Shown one piece after another: positions 1 through 7,830 of a stretch of 31,651 bases of DNA. Source of the stretch: a virus; IMG/VR virus record IMGVR_UViG_3300009068_000115, positions 1 through 31,651 of that record. The stretch is one strand, 5' to 3'. Each line of letters opens with the position of its first letter. The first letter of the stretch is position 1. Position numbers and translations under genes: made by a program. The notes beneath the pieces were generated by a model. It did no database searches, had not been told where the DNA came from, and was given only the letters and a program-made list of their open reading frames with translations.

Positions 1-49
1 CCTACCCTCGCAAACTGTCAGCAAAACTAGTTTTTATTTTTCGCATAAG

Positions 50-125
50 TTGAGTTTATCTTGGTTGGTGTGTATATAATTGTTTTATCAACAAAAGTTG
101 ATAGTTCAAGAGGAGGACTTAGAAA
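50..125 (+). promoter_or_regulatory. Promoter plus hairpin leader module, copy 1
   Basis: TTGAGT (50-55) lies 19 bases before TATAAT (75-80). Six bases after the -10 comes a stem-loop, ATCAAC/GTTGAT (87-92/97-102) with an AAAA loop, so the transcript would begin at or just before the hairpin. A strong Shine-Dalgarno AAGAGGAGGACTT follows, five bases before the ATG at 126. The same order and spacing recur at 21728 and 27292, which is the main evidence that it is real. Confidence 0.75.
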
Positions 126-311
126 ATGGAAATTACACACAAGAATCAGACTTACAAAATTGTTCAGATCAAAACAGCGCCTGATAATTTTAGAACTCAA
201 CTTGGTTGGACACACTTTGCAGAAGTGAAACGACCAAATGGCAAGAAGTCATATTGGGCAAATATCTATATCGTTGATGGTGTAATCGTTCAGTCAAAAG
301 TGATCAACTGA
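126..311 (+). CDS. Small protein of unknown function (61 aa)
   Basis: I do not recognise this protein. It is 61 residues, with alternating hydrophobic and charged residues that suggest a small beta-rich fold, and no Cys cluster or membrane segment. The start is fixed by the strong AAGAGGAGGACTT ribosome site just upstream. It is the first gene behind a promoter with a hairpin leader, and its TGA overlaps the ATG of the next gene by one base, so the two are translationally coupled. Position behind an early-type promoter suggests an early takeover or accessory protein, but that is inference only. Confidence 0.75.
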   Translation: MEITHKNQTYKIVQIKTAPDNFRTQLGWTHFAEVKRPNGKKSYWANIYIVDGVIVQSKVIN

Positions 312-550
312 TGGGCTATATGGTTGAAGTAAATAAGACCAAGCGCAACGCCGTTATGAATCTGCAAGTTGGCGATGTTTTCACTTGGTATATGCACAAA
401 GAAAATTATCTGATTCAAGAGATCAAACCTTCAACACGCAAGAACGGTAACACTTGGGTTGTGGTCACTGTTGGTTGCTCTACAGGGATTGTTAAAGACC
501 ATAAGTTGCCTAAAGAATCTTTAGTTCAACTTGTGAAGGACTTAAAGTGA
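311..550 (+). CDS. Small protein of unknown function (79 aa)
   Basis: Unrecognised 79-residue protein. It is mixed charged and hydrophobic, with a central aromatic stretch (FTWYMHKENYLI, about residues 24-35) and a Lys-rich C-terminus. An alternative start is the second Met at residue 4. It overlaps the preceding gene by one base (TGATG) and the following PolX-like gene by four bases (GTGA), so the three genes form one transcription unit from the promoter at 50-80. No domain can be named. Confidence 0.7.
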   Translation: MGYMVEVNKTKRNAVMNLQVGDVFTWYMHKENYLIQEIKPSTRKNGNTWVVVTVGCSTGIVKDHKLPKESLVQLVKDLK

Positions 551-1206
551 AACTTCGTAAAGCATTCAGTGAGGTTCAACCTGTCGCTGTTGATCTTGTC
601 GCACACTTTGAAGCACAAGGTTTACTAGTTGAAGTTGGCGGTTCGTTTCGTAGGCAAGCATCAACTGTCGGCGATCTTGACATTGTGGTTCAAGCAAACT
701 CGCTTTCAGATATTGTTTTGCCTGAACAAGTTTTCTTTGAGCGTTTAGGCGAGCAGGCTTCTCACGGTGTTATCGGTTTAGATGGTGACGCTTTCGGGGT
801 GGACATTTGGTGCGCTACGCCTCGCCAGTGGGGTGCGTTCCTTTGGTACATCACAGGCTCTAAAGAGTTGAATGTGTTGATGCGTCAGAAGGCTAAGGCT
901 CAGGGTTTGAAGTTGTCGCAGTTCGGTTTGTTTCGTGGCGCAGAACAGATTGACGATGGCACTGAGCGTGGTGTCGCTGATGCTTTGGGCTTTGATTGGG
1001 TTGAACCAACTGATCGGCAGAAATTTGTGCGCCAACAAATTATCTCTGATGCGATATATCAAGTTGCTTCTAGTTCAGGCGACAGATTCTATGAAATCTC
1101 TCAAAGCGATTTAGGTTGGTCTTGCAGTTGCCCACATAACACATTTCGCAAAGTTGAGTGCAAACACATCAAACAGATTCTTCGTACAACTTCTGTTGCA
1201 GCGTGA
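547..1206 (+). CDS. PolX-family nucleotidyltransferase fused to a SWIM zinc finger
   Basis: The N-terminal two thirds resemble the palm and thumb of family X DNA polymerases. There is a GSFRR motif (residues 32-36), followed by VGDLDIVV with the two metal-binding aspartates D43 and D45, and a third candidate aspartate in VDIW (D86). A thumb-like segment GAFLWYITGSKELNVLMRQ (about 96-114) leads to GLKLSQFGLF, closely following PolX thumbs. The C-terminus carries a SWIM-type zinc site CSC...CKH (C193, C195, C205, H207), often a nucleic-acid or protein-binding module. The N-terminal 8 kDa lyase domain and HhH repeats of full PolX enzymes are missing, so this is a minimal nucleotidyltransferase. 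The start is GTG at 547, overlapping the previous gene. It lies directly upstream of the terminase genes. A DNA-end processing or gap-filling role is inferred; the family assignment is fairly safe. Confidence 0.8.
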   Translation: MKLRKAFSEVQPVAVDLVAHFEAQGLLVEVGGSFRRQASTVGDLDIVVQANSLSDIVLPEQVFFERLGEQASHGVIGLDGDAFGVDIWCATPRQWGAFLWYITGSKELNVLMRQKAKAQGLKLSQFGLFRGAEQIDDGTERGVADALGFDWVEPTDRQKFVRQQIISDAIYQVASSSGDRFYEISQSDLGWSCSCPHNTFRKVECKHIKQILRTTSVAA

Positions 1207-1226
1207 TCTTGTGCCATACTAAGTGA

Positions 1227-1706
1227 ATGGGTGGCAAAGGTTCAGGCGGTTCTAATCGTAAACCTGTTGAGCGTAAACAGCGCATCGGCAATCCTTCAGG
1301 GCGCAAACTACCTGCAATAGTTCCAATGGCTCAGATCACAACGATTGCTTCATCACATATCCCTGAACCATCAAGACCAATGGGCGCACAAGGCACTGCG
1401 CTCTGGAATCAAGTTTGGCAGTCGGGTGCGAGTTGGCTTAAACAAAATATGGATACCGAACTAGTTTTGATGTTATGCGAAGCGACAGAGGAAAGAACAC
1501 GGTTAAGAATTATGTTGCAGAACGATCAAACTTTATGGCGTGAACGGCGTGCCTTGCGTGAAGTAGATCGCCAAATCATTACACTATTAGGGCAAGTGGG
1601 GTTCAGCCCATCGGAGCGAGGATTGTTAGGAACAGGTGAAACAACAAAGCACGAGTTCAGCGACTTACACAAACGGATTGCCAAAAAGCGTTCAACCAGC
1701 AGATAA
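1227..1706 (+). CDS. terS: Terminase small subunit, P27-like
   Basis: The small terminase subunit recognises phage DNA and recruits the large ATPase/nuclease for head filling. The 159 residues show a basic, Gly-rich N-terminus (MGGKGSGG, then NPSGRKLP), a helical middle with a typical 'tALWNQVW' segment, and a C-terminal GFSPSERGLLG that matches the 'LG(L/F)TPSxR' ending of the phage P27 small terminase family. The ATG at 1227 lacks a perfect Shine-Dalgarno. Its 3' end overlaps the large-subunit gene by about 70 bases. Adjacency to an unmistakable large subunit supports the call. Confidence 0.8.
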   Translation: MGGKGSGGSNRKPVERKQRIGNPSGRKLPAIVPMAQITTIASSHIPEPSRPMGAQGTALWNQVWQSGASWLKQNMDTELVLMLCEATEERTRLRIMLQNDQTLWRERRALREVDRQIITLLGQVGFSPSERGLLGTGETTKHEFSDLHKRIAKKRSTSR

Positions 1707-3156
1707 ATGGAAACCAGCCTTTTATACGGCACGCAAAAATGTTTCAACTGATGGCGATGAAATAATTGATTTTGCTCAAAACTATTTTAATGTTCTCAAA
1801 GGTTTCAGATCAGGTCAGCCTTTACAGTTCACTAACTGGCAGAAGTGGTTGTTGCGTTCACTGTATGAGCGTGACGATGTAACAGGCAGGCTTCGTTATC
1901 GGCGTGCGCTAATCGGTTTACCTCGCAAGCAAGGCAAGTCTTTGATGTTGTCTGCTGTTGGTGTTTACGGAATGATCGCAGGCGAATCAGGTTCAGAAGT
2001 TTACGCAGTAGCAAACGACAGGCAACAAGCACGCATCATTTTTAACGAAGCGAAACAACAAATAGTGAACAGTCCTTTGCTTAATGCTGAATCAAAGATT
2101 TATCGTGATGCGATTGAGATGCCACGCTTCGGTTCTGTGTTCCGTGTTCTCTCATCAGACTTCAAAGGACAGGCTGGACTCAATCCATCACTCGTGCTGT
2201 TTGATGAGTTGTGGGGGCAATCAAGCCACGATCTATACGATCAAATGACTTTAGGCTCAGGCGCACGAATAGAACCATTAACAATCAGCATCACGACTGC
2301 TGGCTACGATTTAGATTCACTCGCAGGCAAGTTATATCAATACGGCAAACAAGTTGCATCAAATGAAGTTGATGATGACAGTTTCGGGTTTTGGTGGTGG
2401 GAAGCACCAACAGATTGCGCCATTGATGACCGCAAAGCGTGGCGCATAGCAAACCCTAACCTTGCTGAGAAACTTCTTGACCCTGACGACCTTGCTGTTG
2501 CTGTTAAACAAACTTCCGAGATGGGAATGAGACGCTGGCGACTCAATCAGTGGGTAAGGTCGCAAGAATCGTGGCTACCTGTAGGCGGTTGGGAACAATG
2601 CGTATCCAATCTTGATCTAAACACGACTGAACCTGTTTGGATTGGTATTGATATGGCTCTAAAACACGACAGTATCGGGGTGGTTATCGCTCAACCGCAG
2701 GGTGAAAAAGTTGTTGTTCGTGCAAAGATTTGGCAACCAAGTTTAGAAGGCGTTGATGTTGCTGATGTTGAAAAGTATTTGCGTGAACTTCATCAGACTT
2801 ATCAGGTACAAGAGTTCGCTTATGACCCTGCCTACTTTCAAAGAAGCGCTGAAGCATTAAGCGATGACGGTTTGCCGATGGTTGAGTTCGGGCAATCTGC
2901 TGCACGAATGATACCTGCGTGCGGTAACGCCTATGAAATGATTGTGAACAACAAAGTTGCGCACGATGGCTCACCAACTTTCACAGATCAAGTCTTGTCA
3001 GCAGCGCAACGCATGACTGATACAGGCTGGCGTTTAAGTAAAGGCAAATCAAGGCGCAAGATTGATGCTTGTATTGCTATGGTTATGGCATTAGATCGTG
3101 CGACAACTAGAGCGACAGCAGTTATACAACCTTCAGTACTGGACATTTGGAAATGA
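1636..3156 (+). CDS. terL: Terminase large subunit (ATPase and nuclease)
   Basis: This is the DNA-packaging motor of the Terminase_1 (HK97-like) family, 506 residues. The Walker A-type motif RKQGKS is at 97-102, and Walker B LVLFDE with its catalytic Glu is at 186-191. The C-terminal RNase H-like nuclease shows WIGIDMALKHDS (D339), AYDPAY, and a late DACIAMVMALDRA. The start used is GTG at 1636, preceded by AGGA, which gives a 71-base overlap with terS. No ATG gives a better start before the conserved region. The stop overlaps an ATG for a tiny membrane protein (ATGA). Confidence 0.95.
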   Translation: MKQQSTSSATYTNGLPKSVQPADKWKPAFYTARKNVSTDGDEIIDFAQNYFNVLKGFRSGQPLQFTNWQKWLLRSLYERDDVTGRLRYRRALIGLPRKQGKSLMLSAVGVYGMIAGESGSEVYAVANDRQQARIIFNEAKQQIVNSPLLNAESKIYRDAIEMPRFGSVFRVLSSDFKGQAGLNPSLVLFDELWGQSSHDLYDQMTLGSGARIEPLTISITTAGYDLDSLAGKLYQYGKQVASNEVDDDSFGFWWWEAPTDCAIDDRKAWRIANPNLAEKLLDPDDLAVAVKQTSEMGMRRWRLNQWVRSQESWLPVGGWEQCVSNLDLNTTEPVWIGIDMALKHDSIGVVIAQPQGEKVVVRAKIWQPSLEGVDVADVEKYLRELHQTYQVQEFAYDPAYFQRSAEALSDDGLPMVEFGQSAARMIPACGNAYEMIVNNKVAHDGSPTFTDQVLSAAQRMTDTGWRLSKGKSRRKIDACIAMVMALDRATTRATAVIQPSVLDIWK

Positions 3157-3296
3157 TAAACAAACAAAACATAACTACGGCGATGGAAATTGTTGGCGCA
3201 ATACTTGTTGTTGGTGGCATCGCATCATTTAGTGTTCCGATTAGTGTTATTGTTTCAGGAATAATTTTGATTGTTGCTGGAGGCTTTACAGTATGA
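3153..3296 (+). CDS. Micro membrane protein between terminase and portal (47 aa)
   Basis: This 47-residue reading frame begins with the ATGA overlap of the terL stop and ends with another ATGA overlap onto the portal start, so it is locked into the translation chain. After MINKQNITTAME it is almost wholly hydrophobic (IVGAILVVGGIASF, then VPISVIVSGIILIVAGG), suggesting one or two short membrane helices. It has no known function that I can name. Double coupling and clean hydrophobicity make it a credible gene despite its size. Confidence 0.7.
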   Translation: MINKQNITTAMEIVGAILVVGGIASFSVPISVIVSGIILIVAGGFTV

Positions 3297-4453
3297 GTTT
3301 GTTTCGTAGGTCTGAACAGCGTGCGCTGCCGACTTCTATTGACCCATACCAAATAACTGCACGACCTTATTATCCAAATTACACAGGCGAGATCGTAACA
3401 GAATTAACTGCGTTTGCTCATAGTGCAGTTGTTTCTGCTGTAACTATTCTCGCTGATTCTATTGCTGCGATGCCTCTAGAACTTACTCGTACTCGTGGTG
3501 GTCGTATAGAAAAACTGCCAACACCATCAGTACTTCAAAGACCTAATGATAGGCAGAATATGTTTGAGTTCGTTCATCAAACAATGGCAACACTCGCCTT
3601 ACACGGCAACGCCTACATTTATGCACCAAGAGGCGCAAACGGTTTACCTGTTGAAATGCGAAACATTCACCCGAACGCAATAAAAAAAATAACTTACGCA
3701 GACACCGACACAATTTATGATCTCGGCAAAGTTCAATACAACAGCAAAGACATTCGTGCTATTCACTGGCTGATACTTCCTAATCAGGTGCGAGGCGTTT
3801 CACCCATTGAAACAATGCGAAACACGATCGGTATGGGTTTAGCGATGGACAGATTTCTCGCACAGTTCTACGGCGAAGGCGCAACACCATCATCAGTATT
3901 AGAAACTGATGGTGCACTAACACCTGATCAAGCAAGACAGATTCGTGACTCGTGGGAAGAGGCACACTATAAACATCGCAAGCCAGCAGTATTGCAAGGC
4001 GGTTTGAAATGGCGACCAATAACAACTAGTGCTGCCGATATGCAAATGTTGGAACACAAAGAATCTATTATCCGTGATATCGCTCGTGTGTATCGGATAC
4101 CGTTGCATCTGATTATTGGTACAGGTGGGGACTCGCAAACATACCAAAACCTTGAAGCAGTAGGTTCAGCGTTCTATCAATACACACTTCTTGGTTGGGT
4201 TCGTAGATTAGAAACAGCGTTCAGCGAAATGTTGCCACTAACTCAACAGGTTCGTTTCAATGCGTCAGAGTTCTTGCGAGCAGACTTGATGACCCGTGTT
4301 AAGGCTCAGCAGTTGCAGATCCTTTCAGGCACGATGACACCTAATGAGGCACGAGAGATTGAAAACCGTGAACCTTACGATGGTGGTAATACTTTTATTG
4401 CGCCAGCCTCAACGCCTGTTGTTGGCACTGACGCATTACCACCTGAAAAGTAG
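3293..4453 (+). CDS. Portal protein, HK97 family
   Basis: The portal forms the dodecameric channel at one capsid vertex, through which DNA enters and leaves and to which the tail connectors attach. The 386 residues carry features of the HK97 portal family: an early AVVSAVTILADSIAAMPLEL helix, LHGNAYIYA (about 103-111), the VRGVSPIE segment, and a C-terminal region with FNASEFLRADLMTRVKA and GTMTPNEARE(I)ENREP. The ATG has a good GGAGG eight bases upstream. It sits in the canonical place after terL and before the protease and capsid genes. Confidence 0.93.
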   Translation: MSLFRRSEQRALPTSIDPYQITARPYYPNYTGEIVTELTAFAHSAVVSAVTILADSIAAMPLELTRTRGGRIEKLPTPSVLQRPNDRQNMFEFVHQTMATLALHGNAYIYAPRGANGLPVEMRNIHPNAIKKITYADTDTIYDLGKVQYNSKDIRAIHWLILPNQVRGVSPIETMRNTIGMGLAMDRFLAQFYGEGATPSSVLETDGALTPDQARQIRDSWEEAHYKHRKPAVLQGGLKWRPITTSAADMQMLEHKESIIRDIARVYRIPLHLIIGTGGDSQTYQNLEAVGSAFYQYTLLGWVRRLETAFSEMLPLTQQVRFNASEFLRADLMTRVKAQQLQILSGTMTPNEAREIENREPYDGGNTFIAPASTPVVGTDALPPEK

Positions 4454-4462
4454 GAAACATTT

Positions 4463-4717
4463 ATGATTTCAAAATCAGTAACAGTAACAACTTCAGCAAC
4501 ACTACTTATCGCAGCAGATAATCAACCTCGTACTTGTTACTTTCACTCAACAAGTGGCAGCACATATTTGGGCAATAGTGCAGTGACTACATCTGATGGT
4601 TTGCATTTACCAAACAATCAAACGATCACAATTATTGTTCCATTTGGTGAAAGTTTGTATGGTGTGACAAATACTGGTACAACTAATGTTCGTGTTTTAA
4701 CACCTGATTTGGATTGA
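4463..4717 (+). CDS. Small beta-rich virion protein, unknown role (84 aa)
   Basis: The 84-residue protein is rich in Thr, Ser and Asn, with alternating hydrophobic strands (TVTTSATLLIAA, TITIIVPFGESLYGV, TNVRVLTPDLD). The pattern fits a small beta sandwich such as a capsid decoration or head-associated protein. It lies between the portal and a Cys-rich structural gene and has AGGAAA upstream of its ATG. No family is assigned; a structural role is inferred from position and composition. Confidence 0.65.
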   Translation: MISKSVTVTTSATLLIAADNQPRTCYFHSTSGSTYLGNSAVTTSDGLHLPNNQTITIIVPFGESLYGVTNTGTTNVRVLTPDLD

Positions 4718-4718
4718 T

Positions 4719-5549
4719 ATGTCTAACCAAATAATAATGATCGGCGATGATGATCAGATTGTTATGAATCAAGAAGAAATTATCAACGAGTGCCCAATAG
4801 CAACTCAAGATATTTCTGTGAATCTTAAAAACAGATTGAACGCAGTTGAAGTTGCGAATTATGGACCGATGAACCCTGAACTATCAAATAATGAGTTTTG
4901 GATAGCAAAAGGTGAACTGTTCAAAACAACTTCAGAAATTGCCAAACAGTCACGCTGTGCAAATTGTGCAGCATTTATTCAGACTAGTGAAATGATTTCT
5001 TGTATTGAAAAAGGATTAGATTCAGGCATAGAGGCAACTGCGATTGTTGAAAAAGCAAACTTTGGTTATTGTGAAATCTTTGATTTTAAGTGTGCTGGAG
5101 AAAGAACCTGTGATGCTTGGGTGTTTGGTGGTGCGATAACAGATACAGACATAATGCAATTAGCGGTTGAAGAAGTTGTTGATATAAATGAACCTCAATC
5201 TGATGAGTATCGGGCAGTCAATTTATCTGTGCCAGCGTTTATGCGAGCGTCAGCAAAACGAGGTTTAGCATTACACGAGCAGGGCTTCTCGGGTGATGGT
5301 CTTGTACCGCAAACAGTTGAAGATGCACGCAAAATGGCGAATGGTGAAGCGTTGAGCGAAAATAAGTGGCGCAAAATATCGCCGTGGATTGCACGCCACA
5401 TTGTTGATCTAGACGCTGTGCAAGGCGATGAAATTACTGCTGGTCTTGTAGCGATGTTGCTATGGGGTGGCGGTGCGAGTAAAGCAAGCGCACGAAGAGC
5501 ACAAGCATACGCTGAGCGAGTTGTGGCAAACTTAGATGAAACAATGTAA
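4719..5549 (+). CDS. Head-region protein: Cys-rich domain plus C-terminal helical domain
   Basis: The 276 residues fall into two parts. Residues 60-135 hold a cysteine cluster (C80, C83, C95, C118, C125, C131) with the pattern CANCAAF...C...GYCEIFDFKC, suited to binding Zn or an Fe-S cluster. Residues 168-272 are helical, starting VPAFMRASAKRGL and containing LSENKWRKISPWIARH and a LLWGGGASKAS segment. This C-terminal pattern is familiar from proteins encoded next to, or fused to, HK97-type proteases in phage head clusters. It begins one base after the preceding stop. The exact function is unknown; a structural or head-morphogenesis role is likely from position. Confidence 0.65.
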   Translation: MSNQIIMIGDDDQIVMNQEEIINECPIATQDISVNLKNRLNAVEVANYGPMNPELSNNEFWIAKGELFKTTSEIAKQSRCANCAAFIQTSEMISCIEKGLDSGIEATAIVEKANFGYCEIFDFKCAGERTCDAWVFGGAITDTDIMQLAVEEVVDINEPQSDEYRAVNLSVPAFMRASAKRGLALHEQGFSGDGLVPQTVEDARKMANGEALSENKWRKISPWIARHIVDLDAVQGDEITAGLVAMLLWGGGASKASARRAQAYAERVVANLDETM

Positions 5550-5561
5550 AGTGAGAAAACT

Positions 5562-6158
5562 ATGACCAAAACATTTAATTGGATTGCTAAACCGATTGAT
5601 GAAAAAAGAACTATCGCATACAGCAATCTTGAGATGCGTGCTGAAGGCGATGGCAACACTTTGATCGGTTACGCCTCAGTGTTTGACTCACCTTCAGAAC
5701 CGATGCCATTTACAGAATATGTTAAGCGTGGTGCGTTCGCAAAAACTTTGAACGATGGCGCAGATGTTCGCTTGCTGATTGATCACGAAGGCGTACCACT
5801 GGCAAGAACAAAATCGGGAACACTTGTATTGGAAGAAGATGATCGTGGCTTGCGTGTTGAAGCAGACCTAGACCCAAGCAACCCTGACGCTGCAAGAATT
5901 ATATCTGCGATGAAACGTGGCGACCTTTCACAAATGAGTTTTGCTTTTCGCACTATAAAAGATTCTTGGTCAAATGATCGTTCTGTGCGTGAACTAAAAG
6001 AAGTGCAACTGTTTGATGTCAGCGTTGTCACCTTTCCTGCTTATGAAGAAACTGTTGCCGAGTTGCGTTCAATAAATGAATCTGTTACTATCGCACCGAC
6101 TTCACTATTGCGTTTGCGAAAATCGCAGATAGCGGTAGAGAAGTTACGCAGCCGTTAA
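5562..6158 (+). CDS. Prohead protease, HK97/U35 family
   Basis: This serine protease cleaves the scaffold-like delta domain of the capsid protein during head maturation. The 198 residues show LIGYASVFDS (34-43), the catalytic His in LIDHEG (H75) and the Ser in QMSFAF (S126), then the conserved ELKEVQLFDVSVVTFPAY that closes the domain. The ATG at 5562 is preceded by only a weak GTGAG. It sits directly before the major capsid gene, the usual order. Confidence 0.93.
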   Translation: MTKTFNWIAKPIDEKRTIAYSNLEMRAEGDGNTLIGYASVFDSPSEPMPFTEYVKRGAFAKTLNDGADVRLLIDHEGVPLARTKSGTLVLEEDDRGLRVEADLDPSNPDAARIISAMKRGDLSQMSFAFRTIKDSWSNDRSVRELKEVQLFDVSVVTFPAYEETVAELRSINESVTIAPTSLLRLRKSQIAVEKLRSR

Positions 6159-6178
6159 GCAGCCGACCCGATTGGGTC
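6148..6178 (+). repeat. GCAGCCG direct repeat and small hairpin before the capsid gene
   Basis: GCAGCCG occurs at 6148-6154 and again at 6159-6165, followed at once by the hairpin GACCC/GGGTC (6165-6169/6174-6178) with a GATT loop. It has no T-run, so it is probably an mRNA-structure or processing element in the 73-base gap before the capsid gene rather than a terminator. Confidence 0.4.
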
Positions 6179-6231
6179 ACTACCTCTAACACTCGGATAA
6201 AAAATAAACCGATTGACCACAGGAGGTCAGA

Positions 6232-7542
6232 ATGTCATTTAGTAAATCACTTATTGAAAAGCGTGACGCTGCACTTGCAAAAGCAGAAGCAGTTGTTGTC
6301 GCAGCACAAACAGAAGCACGAGAGTTATCAGTTGAGGAAGATGCAGATATCACTGCAACTCTCGCTGAGGTTCGTTCACTTGATGAGCAAATTGAAAAGC
6401 ACGTTGAACTTGAAAAGCGTTCAGCAGAGGCATCAGAACTTCGTAAAGAAAAGAAGTTTGATATTGCTGTCGGTGGAACAGTCGTAAAGGCTGAGGCACG
6501 CACCTACTCGCCACAATCCGAAACATCATTTGTTTCTGACGCTTTCGCAGCACAATTCAACAACGACTTCGCAGCGCAACAGCGTTTGGCTCGCCATATG
6601 AACGAAGAAAAAATTGAACGCCGTGATGTGACTAGCGCAAACTTCGCTGGCTTAATGGTTCCGCAATTCTTAACTGATCTTGCTGCACCGTTCGCTCGTG
6701 CAGGTCGTGTAACAGCAGACCTCGCTCGCAAACATCAACTACCTGCACAAGGCTTAACAATCAGCCTCAGCAAGGTAACAACTGGTTCGGCAACAGCAGC
6801 ACAGACAGAAGGTGCAGCAGTTCAAGAAACAAATATGGACGACACAAAACTAGATATCAGTGTTGTAACTATCGCTGGTCAGCAAAATGTTTCTCGCCAA
6901 TCACTTGAGCGTGGAACAAACATTGACAGTCTCGTTATGGCTGATCTTGTTTCTTCATACAACACCGTTTTGAACACAGCAGTAGTCGCTGAATTGTTCT
7001 CATCGGCTGGTCAAGCGGTGACTTACACCGATGCTTCACCAACAGTTGCGGAACTTTATCCAAAACTTGTTGATTCAGTTCAGAAAGTTCAAACAACTTT
7101 CTTCGCTGGACCGAACGTGATGATTATGCACCCACGCCGACTTGCTTTTATTTTGGCAGCAGTTGATGGTCAATCACGACCACTGGCTGTACCAACACCG
7201 TCAAGTTCAGGTCAGCCTGCATACGCATACGGTTCAGGCGCAGTTCAGTACGGCAACTCTGGTTACAGCATTTTAGGTTTGCCTGTTTACACAGATGCAA
7301 CCGTTGCGGTGAATAAAGGAACTGGAACAGATCAAGACACCATCTACATCGGTAACTCTCAAGAGTTGCACTTGTGGGAACAGGGCGATGGAACACCAAT
7401 GATGCTTCGCTTTGAGCAACCTAAAGGTGCAGAACTTGATGTGACAATGATTGTTTACGGCTACAGCGCAGTAACAGCAAATCGTTACCCTAACGCTTGG
7501 GCACAAATCAACGGCACAGGATTGATTACACCAACTTTCTAA
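6232..7542 (+). CDS. Major capsid protein, HK97 fold
   Basis: This is the main shell subunit, 436 residues. Residues 1 to about 95 are charged and helical (coiled coil, rich in Glu, Lys and Ala) and act as the delta or scaffolding domain removed by the protease. The mature part starts around residue 100, with typical segments such as MVPQFLTDLAAPFARAGRV, SVVTIAGQQNVSRQSLERG and NVMIMHPRRLAFI, and a C-terminal Glu-Arg-rich loop region. The ATG has a strong AGGAGG seven bases upstream, in line with very high expression. A long stem-loop follows the stop. Confidence 0.93.
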   Translation: MSFSKSLIEKRDAALAKAEAVVVAAQTEARELSVEEDADITATLAEVRSLDEQIEKHVELEKRSAEASELRKEKKFDIAVGGTVVKAEARTYSPQSETSFVSDAFAAQFNNDFAAQQRLARHMNEEKIERRDVTSANFAGLMVPQFLTDLAAPFARAGRVTADLARKHQLPAQGLTISLSKVTTGSATAAQTEGAAVQETNMDDTKLDISVVTIAGQQNVSRQSLERGTNIDSLVMADLVSSYNTVLNTAVVAELFSSAGQAVTYTDASPTVAELYPKLVDSVQKVQTTFFAGPNVMIMHPRRLAFILAAVDGQSRPLAVPTPSSSGQPAYAYGSGAVQYGNSGYSILGLPVYTDATVAVNKGTGTDQDTIYIGNSQELHLWEQGDGTPMMLRFEQPKGAELDVTMIVYGYSAVTANRYPNAWAQINGTGLITPTF

Positions 7543-7549
7543 GTTGATC

Positions 7550-7604
7550 AAATAGTTGTTCGGGTTGCTGATATCCTTCAGGGTGTCAGCAACCCTAACT
7601 ATTT
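7550..7604 (+). terminator. Long stem-loop after the capsid gene (attenuator or processing site)
   Basis: The outer stem AAATAGTT/AACTATTT (7550-7557/7597-7604) encloses the inner stem GGGTTGCTGA/TCAGCAACCC (7562-7571/7586-7595), about 18 base pairs in total. There is no U-run after it. A partial terminator or RNase processing site that lowers expression of the genes after the capsid gene is plausible. Confidence 0.65.
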
Positions 7605-7617
7605 ACGGAGAAAACAA

Positions 7618-7827
7618 ATGAGCAAATATATTGAAGCACTACTTGTAGAGCGTGCAGCCTACGAGCGCAGAGGCTTGAAAGATCGTGTCGCCTCAGTTGA
7701 TGTTGCGCTTCGTGAAGCAGGCTTTGATCATAAATATATGACACCTGAAATAGATGTTGAAGTTGCTGTGCAAGAAGTAGAAAAAGAAACAGCATCATTG
7801 AATCGTGGTAAAAAAAAGAAAGAATAA
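7618..7827 (+). CDS. Small charged protein of the head cluster (69 aa)
   Basis: The 69-residue protein begins MSKYIEALLVERAAYERRGL, then KDRVASVDVALREAGF, and ends in a run of lysines. Short proteins with this 'RRGLxDRVxxVDxAL' helical pattern are common after the capsid gene in actinobacteriophages, but I cannot name a function. ACGGAG sits upstream of the ATG. A helical hairpin followed by a flexible acidic and then basic tail is what the sequence suggests. Confidence 0.75.
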   Translation: MSKYIEALLVERAAYERRGLKDRVASVDVALREAGFDHKYMTPEIDVEVAVQEVEKETASLNRGKKKKE

Positions 7828-7830
7828 AAT

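Noticed and set aside
23-34. 12-base palindrome AAAACTAGTTTT near the left end
   Set aside because: Short AT-rich palindrome, easily chance; no second copy or adjoining signal that would make it an operator.
5195-5659. 154-residue minus-strand frame
   Set aside because: Lies opposite the Cys-rich head gene and the protease start; the whole window is coded on the + strand and it has no domain.
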